DNA of 15,110 nt from Candidatus Peribacteria bacterium. GTDB lineage: Bacteria > Patescibacteria > JAEDAM01 > Absconditabacterales > Absconditicoccaceae. Made by a program: the position numbers and the translations under genes. Shown in pieces: positions 8,042 through 15,110 of the stretch (its first letter is position 1; the number at the start of each line of letters is the position of its first letter). The DNA lies in assembly GCA_031288635.1 (NCBI GenBank), contig JAITQZ010000002.1:1-15110 (forward strand), given 5' to 3'. The notes under the pieces are model-generated. The model was not told where the DNA came from. It did not search any database and was given only the letters and a program-made list of their open reading frames with translations.

Positions 8042-8081
8042 TGACAAATAACAAAAAGAATAAAGCAATTAGAAGTACAAC

Positions 8082-8109
8082 TTGATATATATATACAAAT
8101 TCGTATAAC
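8082..8109 (+). promoter_or_regulatory. Promoter of tmk-thyA
   Basis: TTGATA (8082-8087), 16 bases, TATAAC (8104-8109), 33 bases before the tmk ATG. The same -35 hexamer is used on the opposite strand by the rsmH promoter. Confidence 0.5.
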
Positions 8110-8117
8110 ATTATCAA
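8090..8117 (-). promoter_or_regulatory. Promoter of rsmH
   Basis: Minus strand TTGATA (8117-8112), 16 bases, TATATA (8095-8090). The expected start near 8083 gives a leader of about 42 bases. It overlaps the tmk promoter on the other strand almost entirely. Confidence 0.5.
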
Positions 8118-8142
8118 TAAAAAAATAAATTTTATAAATAAA

Positions 8143-8826
8143 ATGAGTATGAAAACAAAAGGAAACCTTATCGTAATTGACGGAACCGATGGTAGTGGAA
8201 AGCATACCCAAACCGAACTCTTAGGAACCAATCTAAGAGCGTTGGGATGTACAGTAGAAACTATAAGCTTCCCTCAATATGGCAAAAAATCTGCTGGTCC
8301 TACAGAAAACTATCTCAATGGACTCTATGGTTCTGCGGCAGAGATTGATGCATATCAAGCATCCGTACTGTATGCTGTGGACAGATTTGATGCTTCTTTC
8401 CAAATCAGACAGTGGATAGCGGAAGGAAAAATTGTCATTACTGACAGATATGTCTCTGCAAATATGGGACATCAAGCAGGGAAAATTCAGAATCTCTCAG
8501 AAAGAGACCACTATCTGGCCTGGATTGAACATTTTGAATACGAAATAATGAACATTCCGAGACCAGACATTAATATCTTTCTGTACGTAGACCCTGAGCT
8601 TGCACGTTCTCTTGCTCTACAGGTGGGAAAAGTGAATATGGATAAAACTAAAGACATCCACGAAAATAGTGCAGAACATATGAGAAATGCCAGCAATGCT
8701 TTCAAATATGTTGCCACTAAATATGGATGGATAACCATTGACTGCACTCATAGCACTCAAATGAAGTCAAGGGAAGAAATCGCAAGCGAAATAACAAAAA
8801 TTGTTCAACAAAAATTAAAACTCTAG
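8143..8826 (+). CDS. tmk: Thymidylate kinase
   Basis: A 227-residue kinase that phosphorylates dTMP to dTDP with ATP. The P-loop is D13-G-T-D-G-S-G-K20-H-T-Q, followed by F-P-Q-Y in the substrate region, the D-R-F strand and the D-R-Y motif with the lid region (A-N-M-G-H-Q-A-G-K). The C-terminus (W-I-T-I-D-C) matches the family's last strand. It is followed after 4 bases by thyA, which makes the substrate dTMP, so the operon joins two consecutive steps of dTTP synthesis. None of its roughly 16 glycines uses TGA, unlike most neighbours. There is no Shine-Dalgarno; the leader is very A/T-rich. Confidence 0.95.
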   Translation: MSMKTKGNLIVIDGTDGSGKHTQTELLGTNLRALGCTVETISFPQYGKKSAGPTENYLNGLYGSAAEIDAYQASVLYAVDRFDASFQIRQWIAEGKIVITDRYVSANMGHQAGKIQNLSERDHYLAWIEHFEYEIMNIPRPDINIFLYVDPELARSLALQVGKVNMDKTKDIHENSAEHMRNASNAFKYVATKYGWITIDCTHSTQMKSREEIASEITKIVQQKLKL

Positions 8827-8830
8827 AAAA

Positions 8831-9706
8831 ATGGAAAATTTTGAAACAGTACAAAAGAAATTGGAACGTATCCGTTCTGAATTAAGATGTCCTACGTGGG
8901 CGACCTACGAGAAAATCAATCTCTGTGATACAGAGTATGCACGTCTGCTTTATACCCTGCTGACAGAAGGTATCTTTAAAGCAGACCGTACCGGCACAGG
9001 TACGATTGGGATGTTCGGTTATCAAATGCGATTTAATTTGTCTAAAGGGTTTCCCTTACTGACGACGAAAAAATTGCATACTAAATCAATCATCTACGAA
9101 TTACTGTGGTTTCTGCGAGGAGATACGAATACCAAGTATCTTACCGACCGCGGAGTCAGCATTTGGAATGAATGGGCAGACGAAAACGGCGACTTAGGTC
9201 CTGTATATGGAAAACAATGGCGAGACTTTGGGGGCGTAGACCAAATTGCCCAGGCAATAGAAATCCTCAAGAAAAATCCCAACTCACGACAAAATGTTGT
9301 CGTCGCTTGGAACCCTCCTGAGATTCCTCAGATGGCTTTGCCACCGTGTCATTGCTTATTCCAATTTGGAGTATATGATGAAACTTTATCTTGTCAGCTG
9401 TATCAACGCAGCTGTGATACCTTCTTGGGTGTCCCCTTCAATATCGCATCTTATGCCTTATTGACGCAAATGGTCGCCCAAGTCGTTGGACTCAAAGTGG
9501 GAGACTTCATTTGGACAGGAGGAGATGTTCACCTGTACCTCAACCACTTGGAACAGGCACAGGAACAAGTAAAAAGAGTTCCGAATCAGCCTCCAAAAAT
9601 GGAACTCAATCCAGAAATTAAAGACATCTTCGCCTTTCAGTACGAAGACTTTAAGTTATCGGGTTATTATCCTCATCCTGCTATCAAAGCCGAAGTATCG
9701 ATATAA
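8831..9706 (+). CDS. thyA: Thymidylate synthase (ThyA type)
   Basis: A 291-residue enzyme that methylates dUMP to dTMP using methylene-tetrahydrofolate. Seen: D52-R-T-G-T-G-T phosphate loop, [17 protein letters not shown], the catalytic cysteine C173 in L-P-P-C-H-C, [17 protein letters not shown], and G-D-V-H-L-Y-L-N-H. It has about 32 residues more at the N-terminus than E. coli ThyA, and there is no internal ATG that would remove them. In the segment before G-D-x-H the usual His-Thr is Trp-Thr. None of about 24 glycines uses TGA. It is cotranscribed with tmk and followed 24 bases later by an intrinsic terminator. Confidence 0.95.
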   Translation: MENFETVQKKLERIRSELRCPTWATYEKINLCDTEYARLLYTLLTEGIFKADRTGTGTIGMFGYQMRFNLSKGFPLLTTKKLHTKSIIYELLWFLRGDTNTKYLTDRGVSIWNEWADENGDLGPVYGKQWRDFGGVDQIAQAIEILKKNPNSRQNVVVAWNPPEIPQMALPPCHCLFQFGVYDETLSCQLYQRSCDTFLGVPFNIASYALLTQMVAQVVGLKVGDFIWTGGDVHLYLNHLEQAQEQVKRVPNQPPKMELNPEIKDIFAFQYEDFKLSGYYPHPAIKAEVSI

Positions 9707-9730
9707 AAGTAGAATAGAAAAATTTGAAAC

Positions 9731-9765
9731 AACTGCTTATGTCCTATAAGCAGTTTTTTCTTTTT
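9731..9765 (+). terminator. Rho-independent terminator after thyA
   Basis: A perfect 10-base stem (AACTGCTTAT / ATAAGCAGTT) with a 5-base loop GTCCT is followed by TTTTCTTTTT. It is the only textbook terminator I see in the window. Confidence 0.9.
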
Positions 9766-9779
9766 CTGTAAAGTTCGTC

Positions 9780-9807
9780 TTGTTTTATAAAAACTTTTTC
9801 TTATGAT
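9780..9807 (+). promoter_or_regulatory. Candidate promoter of the lipoprotein gene
   Basis: TTGTTT (9780-9785), 16 bases, TATGAT (9802-9807), 39 bases upstream of the ATG at 9847 and downstream of the thyA terminator. Confidence 0.4.
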
Positions 9808-9846
9808 GAAGCCATCAAATTTTTATTTCTTATTTTTTTAAGCACA

Positions 9847-10164
9847 ATGAAAAAAATCTCTCTTTTTGCCCTTTTAGGAGGAGCGTTAGTATTGGTAGGA
9901 TGTGGTTCTTCCGACACCCCAAACAAAGAATTTGCAGTAGAAGACTGCAACAAGTACTTTGAAGTGCTGGAATGTGTCGTAAATAAGCAGGCGGAAAGCG
10001 TATCAGCAGAAGAATTATCAACCATCCAATCTGCTATCGACCAACAAAAACAAGCTTGGAAATCCTTGTCTGCAGAAGAACTTTCTGCAACCTGTTCAGC
10101 AAGTATGAGTGGAGTACGCGAAAATACAGAAGTGTATACCTCTGTGGGTTGCTCAGTAGAATAA
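9847..10164 (+). CDS. Small lipoprotein of unknown function
   Basis: A 105-residue protein with a type II signal peptide: M-K-K start, hydrophobic core and lipobox L-V-G-C19, after which the mature protein would be lipid-anchored to the outer face of the membrane. The mature part is acidic and helical, with four further cysteines (in E-D-C, L-E-C, A-T-C and V-G-C), possibly two disulfides. The segment S-x-E-E-L-S occurs twice. No family is recognised. It has no TGA codon and ends in TAA 29 bases before gatA, so the two may share a transcript from the promoter at 9780-9807. Confidence 0.85.
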   Translation: MKKISLFALLGGALVLVGCGSSDTPNKEFAVEDCNKYFEVLECVVNKQAESVSAEELSTIQSAIDQQKQAWKSLSAEELSATCSASMSGVRENTEVYTSVGCSVE

Positions 10165-10193
10165 AACTTAGTTTACTTCCTCCATTTTGTAGA

Positions 10194-11609
10194 ATGTCGC
10201 TTTCTTTGCAGGAATATCTTACCAAGGTTGCTTCTGGGGACCTCAACCCCAAAGAGACTATTTTGCAGTATCTTCAAAACATCCAAGAAAAAAATGCTGA
10301 ATTATTCCCTTTTCTGAGAGTGCACGAAACGTATCTTGAACAGCAGAGGGATACCTTGGGGCAATGACCTCTAAAAGGAGCACCCATAGGGATTAAAGAT
10401 AATATTATGCTGGAAGGAGAAATCACTTCTTGCGGTTCCAAAATGCTTGAACACTATGTTGCACCTTATACGGCGACCTGCGTTTCCCAGCTGATTGCAG
10501 CAGGAGCCTTCCCAATTGGAAAAACCAATATGGATGAATTCGCGATGGGGTCTTCCACAGAGCATTCAGCCTTTTGACCTACTAAAAATCCCTATGGTGA
10601 AAATCGTATTCCAGGAGGAACTAGTGGCGGAAGTGCTGTTGCCGTAGCGGCTGGACTCTGTCTATGAGCATTAGGCACCGATACCGGCGGTAGTATCCGT
10701 CAACCCGCAGCACTCTGTGGCATTATCGGCTTGAAACCTACCTATGGCAGAGTCTCCAGATATGGCGTCCAGTCAATGGCTTCCTCCTTTGACCAAGTAG
10801 GAGTCCTGACTAAAACCGTTGCTGACGCGAGAATCTTGCTGGGCGTGATTGCAGGATACGACGAAAATGATAGTCAATCAGACAAAAAAGCTGATGAAAA
10901 AGACTTTTTAGTCGCTTCGACCCGTGCACCTTCCTCCGTACGCATCGCTGTCCCAAATGAAGCTTTCACACCAGCCTTAGAACCTAGAGTAGAACAGCTT
11001 TTTCGCGAAAAACTGGAAACCTTGAAAATGCAAGGCTACCAAGTCGAATTTGTAGATTTTCCCATCTTGAAGCAAGTGGCACCAATGTATTATATGCTGA
11101 TTTCTGCTGAAGTGACCAGTAATCTTTCGAGGTTCGATGGGATGAGATTTGGCTTGCAAGGTCAAATGTCCGACTATGCTTCGCTGCCAGAGTATTACAC
11201 CGCGATGAGAAAAGCAGGATTTGGCAATGAGGTGAAAAAAAGGCTGCTCCTCGGAAATTACGTGGTGGCACACGAAAACTACGAAAAATACTACAAAAAA
11301 GGTTATGAAGCCAGAAAATTTTTACAAGCAGAATTTTCTAAATTTTTTCAAACCTATCACGTTATCGCGACTCCAACAACTCCAACAGCAGCAGGAAAAA
11401 TCTGAGAAAAAACCAATAATTCGTTGCTGATGTATTTGGAGGATTTATACACCGTTCCCGCAAATTTAGGGGGATTGCCGGCAATTTCTCTCCCAATGGG
11501 AAGCGTCCACGAAGCAGATGGAGACCTCCCCGTTGGTATGCAGTTAATGGGACCAAAGCGAAAGGAAGGCTTGTTGCTGGACATTGCAGAGGGAATTGAA
11601 AAGAGATAA
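10194..11609 (+). CDS. gatA: Asp-tRNA(Asn)/Glu-tRNA(Gln) amidotransferase subunit A
   Basis: A 471-residue amidase-signature protein, the glutaminase subunit of GatCAB, which converts misacylated Glu-tRNA(Gln) or Asp-tRNA(Asn) to the correct form. Seen: G-I-K68-D-N-I with the catalytic lysine, [14 protein letters not shown]143-S-G-G-S, and T-G-G-S167-I-R-Q-P-A with the nucleophile serine. Residue 143, 24 before S167, is the cis-serine position of the family but is threonine here. Four TGA codons (residues 58, 128, 158, 404) stand at positions that are Gly in relatives, for example S-A-F-G-P-T-K-N-P and K-I-G-E-K-T. The start at 10194 fits the normal N-terminus. gatB and gatC are not in the window. 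The TAA stop directly abuts the convergent CNNM gene. Confidence 0.95.
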
Positions 11610-12923
11610 CTATCCAATACTGATTTTCACATCCCCAATCGTATTCCCTACAATTTGCAGGACCTTCATAGTCAGCGTTTTTTCTAACCTTTCTTCCGAA
11701 TGCTTATCTACAGGCAGCAAACGCACTTTCAAACTAATCTCTTCCCCTTCAATCGGAAACCTCTCTAAAAGACTGGTAATCAGATGACTCAAAGTCTCTC
11801 CATCAAATTCTCCTTCATTAATGCAAATTTCTTCTCGAGTAAGTCCGCTTTCATCCAAAAACTCGTCAATCCTGACAAACGACTGAACAATTCGGCTATT
11901 CCTGCCTTGTTTTTTGATAGGCATCGTTTCGATATCGTTCTCATCCTGAATATCTCCAAAGATTTCTTCAATAATATCTTCCAACGTGATGAGCCCAGCT
12001 ACTCCACCGTATTCATCCATCACGAGAGCAATATGTTTATGACTCTTTTTGAAGGCATTCATCGCCACATCGACCGGAGTCGGGGAGGGGAGTTTGGTGA
12101 TGGGATTGAGTGATAACTCTTTTAATGGGAGGTTCCCACTATTTTCTTGTTTGAAATTAATCAACTCTCTAAGCGTGATAACTTTCTCTGCATCATCAAT
12201 CGTTTTATGATAGACAGGAATACGGGTATGATGTAAGGTCAGCAGCTTATCAATCGCTTTATCCACCGTCATCGAATCGGGAATTGCATTGATTTTGATT
12301 CTCGGGGTCATCGCTTCTTCCACCGTCACATCTCCGAAAGAGAGCAGATTTTTGATTTGTTTGTATTCTGTCTCTTCAAAGGCTCCTGCGTTTTTGGACA
12401 TTTCAATAAATGCTTCAATTTCTTCCGGACTAATTTCAGCTTTCTCTCCTTTTTTGCTAATGGTTTTAGTAAACCAATGTAAAATCCAAATAAGAGGAGA
12501 AAGAACTTTGATAAAATTGAGATAAAAAGGAGCAATCAAAAGTCAGAGTTTTTCAGCATTCCTAATTGCAAAAGTCTTTGGCGTAATCTCTCCAAAAATA
12601 ATTACCAAGACAGTCACAACTATGGTAGAAACCATTACAACAGTAGATTCATTATATCAAATCTTAGTAGCCAACGAAATACTAATCGTCGTCGCGAGAG
12701 TAGCAGCAGCGATATTTACGATATTATTCCCGATGAGAATTGCCATCAAGAGCGAATCAGGATTAGCTTTGACTTTCCTGAGAGCTTTAGCTCCAGATTT
12801 TCTCTGCTTAATGAGAGAATCTACTTTATGTGCTGCGATGCTAGCAAAGGCGGTTTCGCTCGCCGAAAAAAACATTGAAAGTCCAATAAGGAGGAGAAAT
12901 GCAATAATCGAGAGGGGGTTCAT
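11610..12923 (-). CDS. CNNM/CBS-domain membrane protein (CorC/TlyC-like)
   Basis: A 437-residue protein with the three-part CNNM layout. The N-terminal DUF21 membrane domain (about residues 1-140) includes F-F-S-A-S-E-T-A, I-G-N-N-I-V-N and F-G-E-I-T-P-K-T, with three to four membrane helices. Then come two CBS domains (about residues 190-320; M-T-P-R-I, R-I-P-V-Y, D-E-Y-G-G-V-A-G-L-I-T-L-E-D-I) and a C-terminal CorC_HlyC domain (about 345-430). Members are linked to magnesium/cobalt efflux or resistance. Two TGA codons (residues 89 and 127) are Gly. The start was set at the ATG at 12923: a longer frame to a TTG at 13004 overlaps the promoter found there. The gene is last in a minus-strand series and its TAG touches the gatA TAA. 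Confidence 0.9.
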
Positions 12924-12987
12924 CCAGATAAAAGAATAGAGAAGAAAATAAAATAAAAAATAGTTTAAGAAGAGGTTAACAAATTGA

Positions 12988-13015
12988 ATAATAGCGTTCT
13001 CCAAAAGAATGTCAA
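12988..13015 (-). promoter_or_regulatory. Promoter of the CNNM gene
   Basis: Minus strand consensus -35 TTGACA (13015-13010), 16 bases, TATTAT (12993-12988), in the 111-base gap after ruvX. Start near 12981, leader about 58 bases to the ATG at 12923. Confidence 0.6.
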
Positions 13016-13034
13016 GAGAAACTCGCTTTCACAA

Positions 13035-13442
13035 CTAGCTCGCCTTCTTTTTCACCTTCCGCCTCTCCAAAATGAGCATTGCACTAACGGTATCAGTGGC
13101 TTCATTCTTCTTGAAATTTGAAATAATTTCTCAGCTTTCTACGCTGGTGTAGTCTTCTTCCACCGTTTCAATCGTGATTTCATCCTTTTCAATAAGATAA
13201 TTTAGCGAGTTCATAAACTTAGTAATTCTTTCCTGAATATCTTTCTGCTTGCTCGGTCGCCCCAAGACGATGGTCTTGACGCCATGCCTTTTAATCAGGT
13301 CGCCAATATGGAAATAAACCATTTGGTCATTCATTAAATACCCGACAGGAAAAATGATGTCGTTGTCAGTCGGAGAATAAGCGAGTCCGATATATTTGCT
13401 TCCTCGGTCAATGCCGAGAATGGTGGATTGTGTTCTTACCAT
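13035..13442 (-). CDS. ruvX: YqgF/RuvX family RNase H-fold nuclease
   Basis: A 135-residue protein of the YqgF (RuvX) family, described as a putative Holliday junction resolvase and as an enzyme of 16S rRNA 5'-end processing. It starts with the first acidic strand L-G-I-D11-R-G-S-K-Y-I-G-L-A, continues with V-L-G-R-P-S-K-Q, the E-x-Y-T-S-V-E-S motif and finally the D-T-V-S-A-M-L-I-L helix. One TGA (13133-13131, residue 104) follows T-S-V-E-S and must be read as Gly to reach the D-T-V-S-A helix and its acidic residue; under the standard code the protein would lose a catalytic aspartate. The gene lies 31 bases after the upstream membrane protein and is probably cotranscribed with it. Confidence 0.88.
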
Positions 13443-13473
13443 AAGGAAATAGCTAAGAGAATAAAAGGCTAAA

Positions 13474-13965
13474 TTATTTCATAGGAATAATTTCAAATCG
13501 CAAAAGAAACGCACAAATGATGATACTTATTGCATTTGCTATTGCAAGCCGCCAAGAACTTTTTTTGAAAGGAATTTTGAATATCCACTTTAGAGCAAGT
13601 CCTTCTATCCCTACATTGAACAGTATCGCTACAAGATACGCAATAATCCAATGAGAAAGCTGAAACGTCCCGCCTCCTAATGGCGACATCAAAATTTCTA
13701 TAGCCAACCCAGACAGAGGAATGCCTATAACCCCCATAAGCGTAGAGAGGGCATTCATTGTCAGGGTCATAATTCCCGATGTAATCCATTTTGCTTTCGT
13801 ACAAATTTTTATAAAAAGATACTCAATCATCAATCACGGAATAATCACCATTCGGCTGAGCATTCCTTGTTCAATATAAAGAGATGGCCAAATCATATTT
13901 GCATTGGCAGTAAGTGGAGAAAGAAGAAAAATAATAGTAAATGTAAAATAAAATAATTTTTTCAT
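13474..13965 (-). CDS. Membrane protein with signal peptide, function unknown
   Basis: A 163-residue protein. Residues 1-22 form a clear signal peptide (M-K-K start, hydrophobic core, T-A-N-A end). Four or so further hydrophobic segments follow, at roughly 35-60, 65-85, 95-120 and 135-155, the last followed by a short tail. A TGA at 13836-13834 (residue 44) is read as Gly; without it only the C-terminal part would be annotated, without signal peptide. I do not recognise the family. It sits between tsaB (43 bases upstream) and ruvX (31 bases downstream) in the same direction, so one transcript is likely. The region just before the ATG has TATATT/TATTAT boxes too close for a normal leader, so a separate start is uncertain. 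Confidence 0.8.
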
Positions 13966-14008
13966 TAATAATATATGTTAAAGAAACGTAAAGCGAGATG
14001 TATGTTCT

Positions 14009-14614
14009 TTATCCAATCTTCGGGTCAATCATATAATTTGCTTCAATTGCCTTCGTTGGCTTCACACCTTTCTCCTCAACATACCTTTCAATCCATTGTT
14101 GCGGAAGATGATAATCAACCATTTGCATTCCGTGAAGAAACGCAGGATAATACGCTTGGTCATATACCACATCCAAAAACAGCTGGTTAGATACTCTATT
14201 CGACTCCATCCGTTCACGTAATGCATCAAAATTCATCTGCTCAACCTTTTCTTGCTTCTCGAAATCCCAAAGCCAAATATTTCTTTTCTGTCCGATGTAG
14301 ATAACTCCCATTTTTGGCAGTTTTCCGTGGTCATACGCATATTGATAGACTTCCACTTTACTCACCGAATAGCAATCAACGGCATCCCCAGTCAAAGCAT
14401 TCAGCAAATTCACGCACAGACTTCCAACTCTCAAGTTTGTAAATCCTCACGGTCAATTCAAGATGAATGCTTTTGAAAAGCTGAATTTTTTTCGTCGCTG
14501 TACCAAGACTTTCCCAAGTTCATTTTCAATCCCGTTTCTTTCGAGAAAAAACTCTTCCCCATCACAGGAAAGATATACTTTGTCGCTAGAAATATCCAAA
14601 TACAGTGTTGCCAT
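14009..14614 (-). CDS. tsaB: tRNA t6A biosynthesis protein TsaB
   Basis: A 201-residue TsaB (YeaZ) protein, the partner of TsaD and TsaE in making N6-threonylcarbamoyl-adenosine at position 37 of ANN-decoding tRNAs. It starts M-A-T-L-Y-L-D-I-S-S-D-K-V, the ASKHA beta hairpin, and has the family motif N-G54-P-G56-G-F-T-N-L-R-V-G followed by L-N-A-L-T; the C-terminus has the usual end (A-N-Y-M-I-D-P-K). G54 and G56 of the motif are both TGA codons, so a standard-code annotation cuts the protein into two useless pieces. An upstream TTG at 14650 would add 12 hydrophobic residues but overlaps the -35 box, so 14614 is preferred. It heads the minus-strand series with the membrane protein and ruvX. 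Confidence 0.88.
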
Positions 14615-14621
14615 ACGATAA

Positions 14622-14650
14622 ACTATAAGGAATTGGAGGAAAAAATGCAA
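14622..14650 (-). promoter_or_regulatory. Promoter of tsaB, probably giving a leaderless mRNA
   Basis: Minus strand TTGCAT (14650-14645), 17 bases, TATAGT (14627-14622). Only 7 bases separate the -10 box from the ATG at 14614, so transcription would begin at or next to the start codon. Confidence 0.5.
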
Positions 14651-14668
14651 GTCTTATTGTAAAACAGG

Positions 14669-14724
14669 CAAACTTAACTTAGCAAACTTAACTTAGCAAA
14701 CTTAACTTAGCAAACTTAACTTAG
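14669..14724. repeat. Four perfect tandem copies of a 14-base unit
   Basis: The unit CAAACTTAACTTAG is repeated four times without a mismatch (14669-14682, 14683-14696, 14697-14710, 14711-14724). It ends exactly where the inverted repeat of the neighbouring element begins and lies 18 bases upstream of the tsaB -35 box. Confidence 0.97.
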
Positions 14725-14994
14725 GTAAGTGTTCACTGTATAAATAGAAATGTCAACATTTGAGATTAGGTAGTTTAGAAGCTAATTAGATAATAGATAT
14801 TTTTATTTTTGATGTTTTGTATTACTAATAGTAGATATATTGTAAATACATAGGGTATAACAAGATAGAACAGTTTTAAAGAGTTGTTTCTTTATTTTCA
14901 TTGTAATATGTTTTTTTTGGTAATGAGTTATTGTATTTTTGCATATAAGCAACTTGCTAGTTATGAAGCCTTACTGAAAACAGTGAACACTTAC
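14725..14994. mobile_element. 270-base non-coding element with 15-base terminal inverted repeats (MITE-like)
   Basis: The left end GTAAGTGTTCACTGT (14725-14739) is the exact reverse complement of the right end (14980-14994). The interior is AT-rich and closed by TAA/TAG in all frames, so it has no coding capacity. The right 49 bases recur at 2964-3012, showing that the sequence is dispersed. No target-site duplication is evident; the left flank is the tandem array. A miniature inverted-repeat element or a deleted insertion sequence mobilised in trans is the best reading. The family is unknown to me. Confidence 0.6.
14946..14994 (+). repeat. 49-base dispersed repeat, copy B (right end of the element)
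   Basis: Differs from copy A at 2964-3012 at only two positions. It includes the short palindrome AGCAA-C-TTGCT and the terminal inverted repeat ACAGTGAACACTTAC. Confidence 0.9.
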
Positions 14995-15110
14995 TTTAAA
15001 TTTCAAGCGAAATGCACACTTTTAAATAAAATAATAGATTAGAAGTAATATGTCCTTGATGAGATAGCTAAATATGTCGGTACTACATAGTGTATTTTAA
15101 TTGTTTATCA
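14995..15110. other. Right-edge non-coding sequence
   Basis: 116 AT-rich bases after the element. I see no gene, promoter or repeat in it. Confidence 0.5.

Noticed and set aside
10194..11609. gatA (and rsmH, tsaB, cysS) as pseudogenes with nonsense mutations
   Set aside because: All interruptions are TGA, never TAA or TAG, and stand at Gly positions with conserved sequence on both sides. Recoding explains all of them; decay would not.
14669..14724. Tandem repeats as a CRISPR array
   Set aside because: The 14-base units are contiguous without spacers and no cas genes are present.
1..15110. tRNA or other structured RNA genes
   Set aside because: I looked for T-loop type GTTCGAATC signatures and found none supported by a cloverleaf; a covariance-model search would settle it.

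Overview
The window reads as a chromosome segment of a Candidate Phyla Radiation bacterium that uses genetic code 25 (UGA = glycine), that is, Absconditabacteria (SR1) or Gracilibacteria. Seen in the sequence: eleven genes are interrupted by 29 in-frame TGA codons, nearly all of the alignable ones falling where the family has a conserved glycine (GatA, TsaB GPGG, CysRS CGPTVY, RsmH, ZIP), while every gene ends in TAA or TAG. Starts mostly lack a Shine-Dalgarno sequence, and sigma70-like -35/-10 pairs with 16-17 base spacers are common.

Left part (1-3106): a secreted surface protein with a beta-roll repeat domain runs off the left edge on the minus strand. Divergent to it is a pair made of an InsA-like zinc-ribbon/HTH protein and a ZIP metal transporter. 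A HicBA toxin-antitoxin pair follows on the minus strand, then a non-coding stretch carrying one copy of a 49-base dispersed repeat.

Centre (3107-9766): an unrecognised 288-residue protein with an HExxH motif and five TGA codons; endonuclease III (nth); cysteinyl-tRNA synthetase (cysS); convergent to it, rsmH followed by a small FtsL-like single-pass membrane protein; divergent from rsmH, a tmk-thyA operon for dTTP supply that lacks any TGA and ends in the only clear intrinsic terminator.

Right part (9767-15110): a small lipoprotein, gatA (transamidosome subunit A), then a minus-strand series tsaB, a membrane protein, ruvX and a CNNM/CBS-domain protein. The gatA and CNNM stop codons touch tail to tail. 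Beyond tsaB lie four copies of a 14-base tandem repeat directly beside a 270-base non-coding element with perfect 15-base terminal inverted repeats. Its right end matches the 49-base repeat near 2964-3012, pointing to a MITE-like mobile element family.

Most genes are housekeeping functions of translation (cysS, gatA, tsaB, rsmH), DNA repair and nucleotide supply (nth, ruvX, tmk, thyA). The accessory content is the surface protein, HicBA, the unknown HExxH gene and the repeat element.
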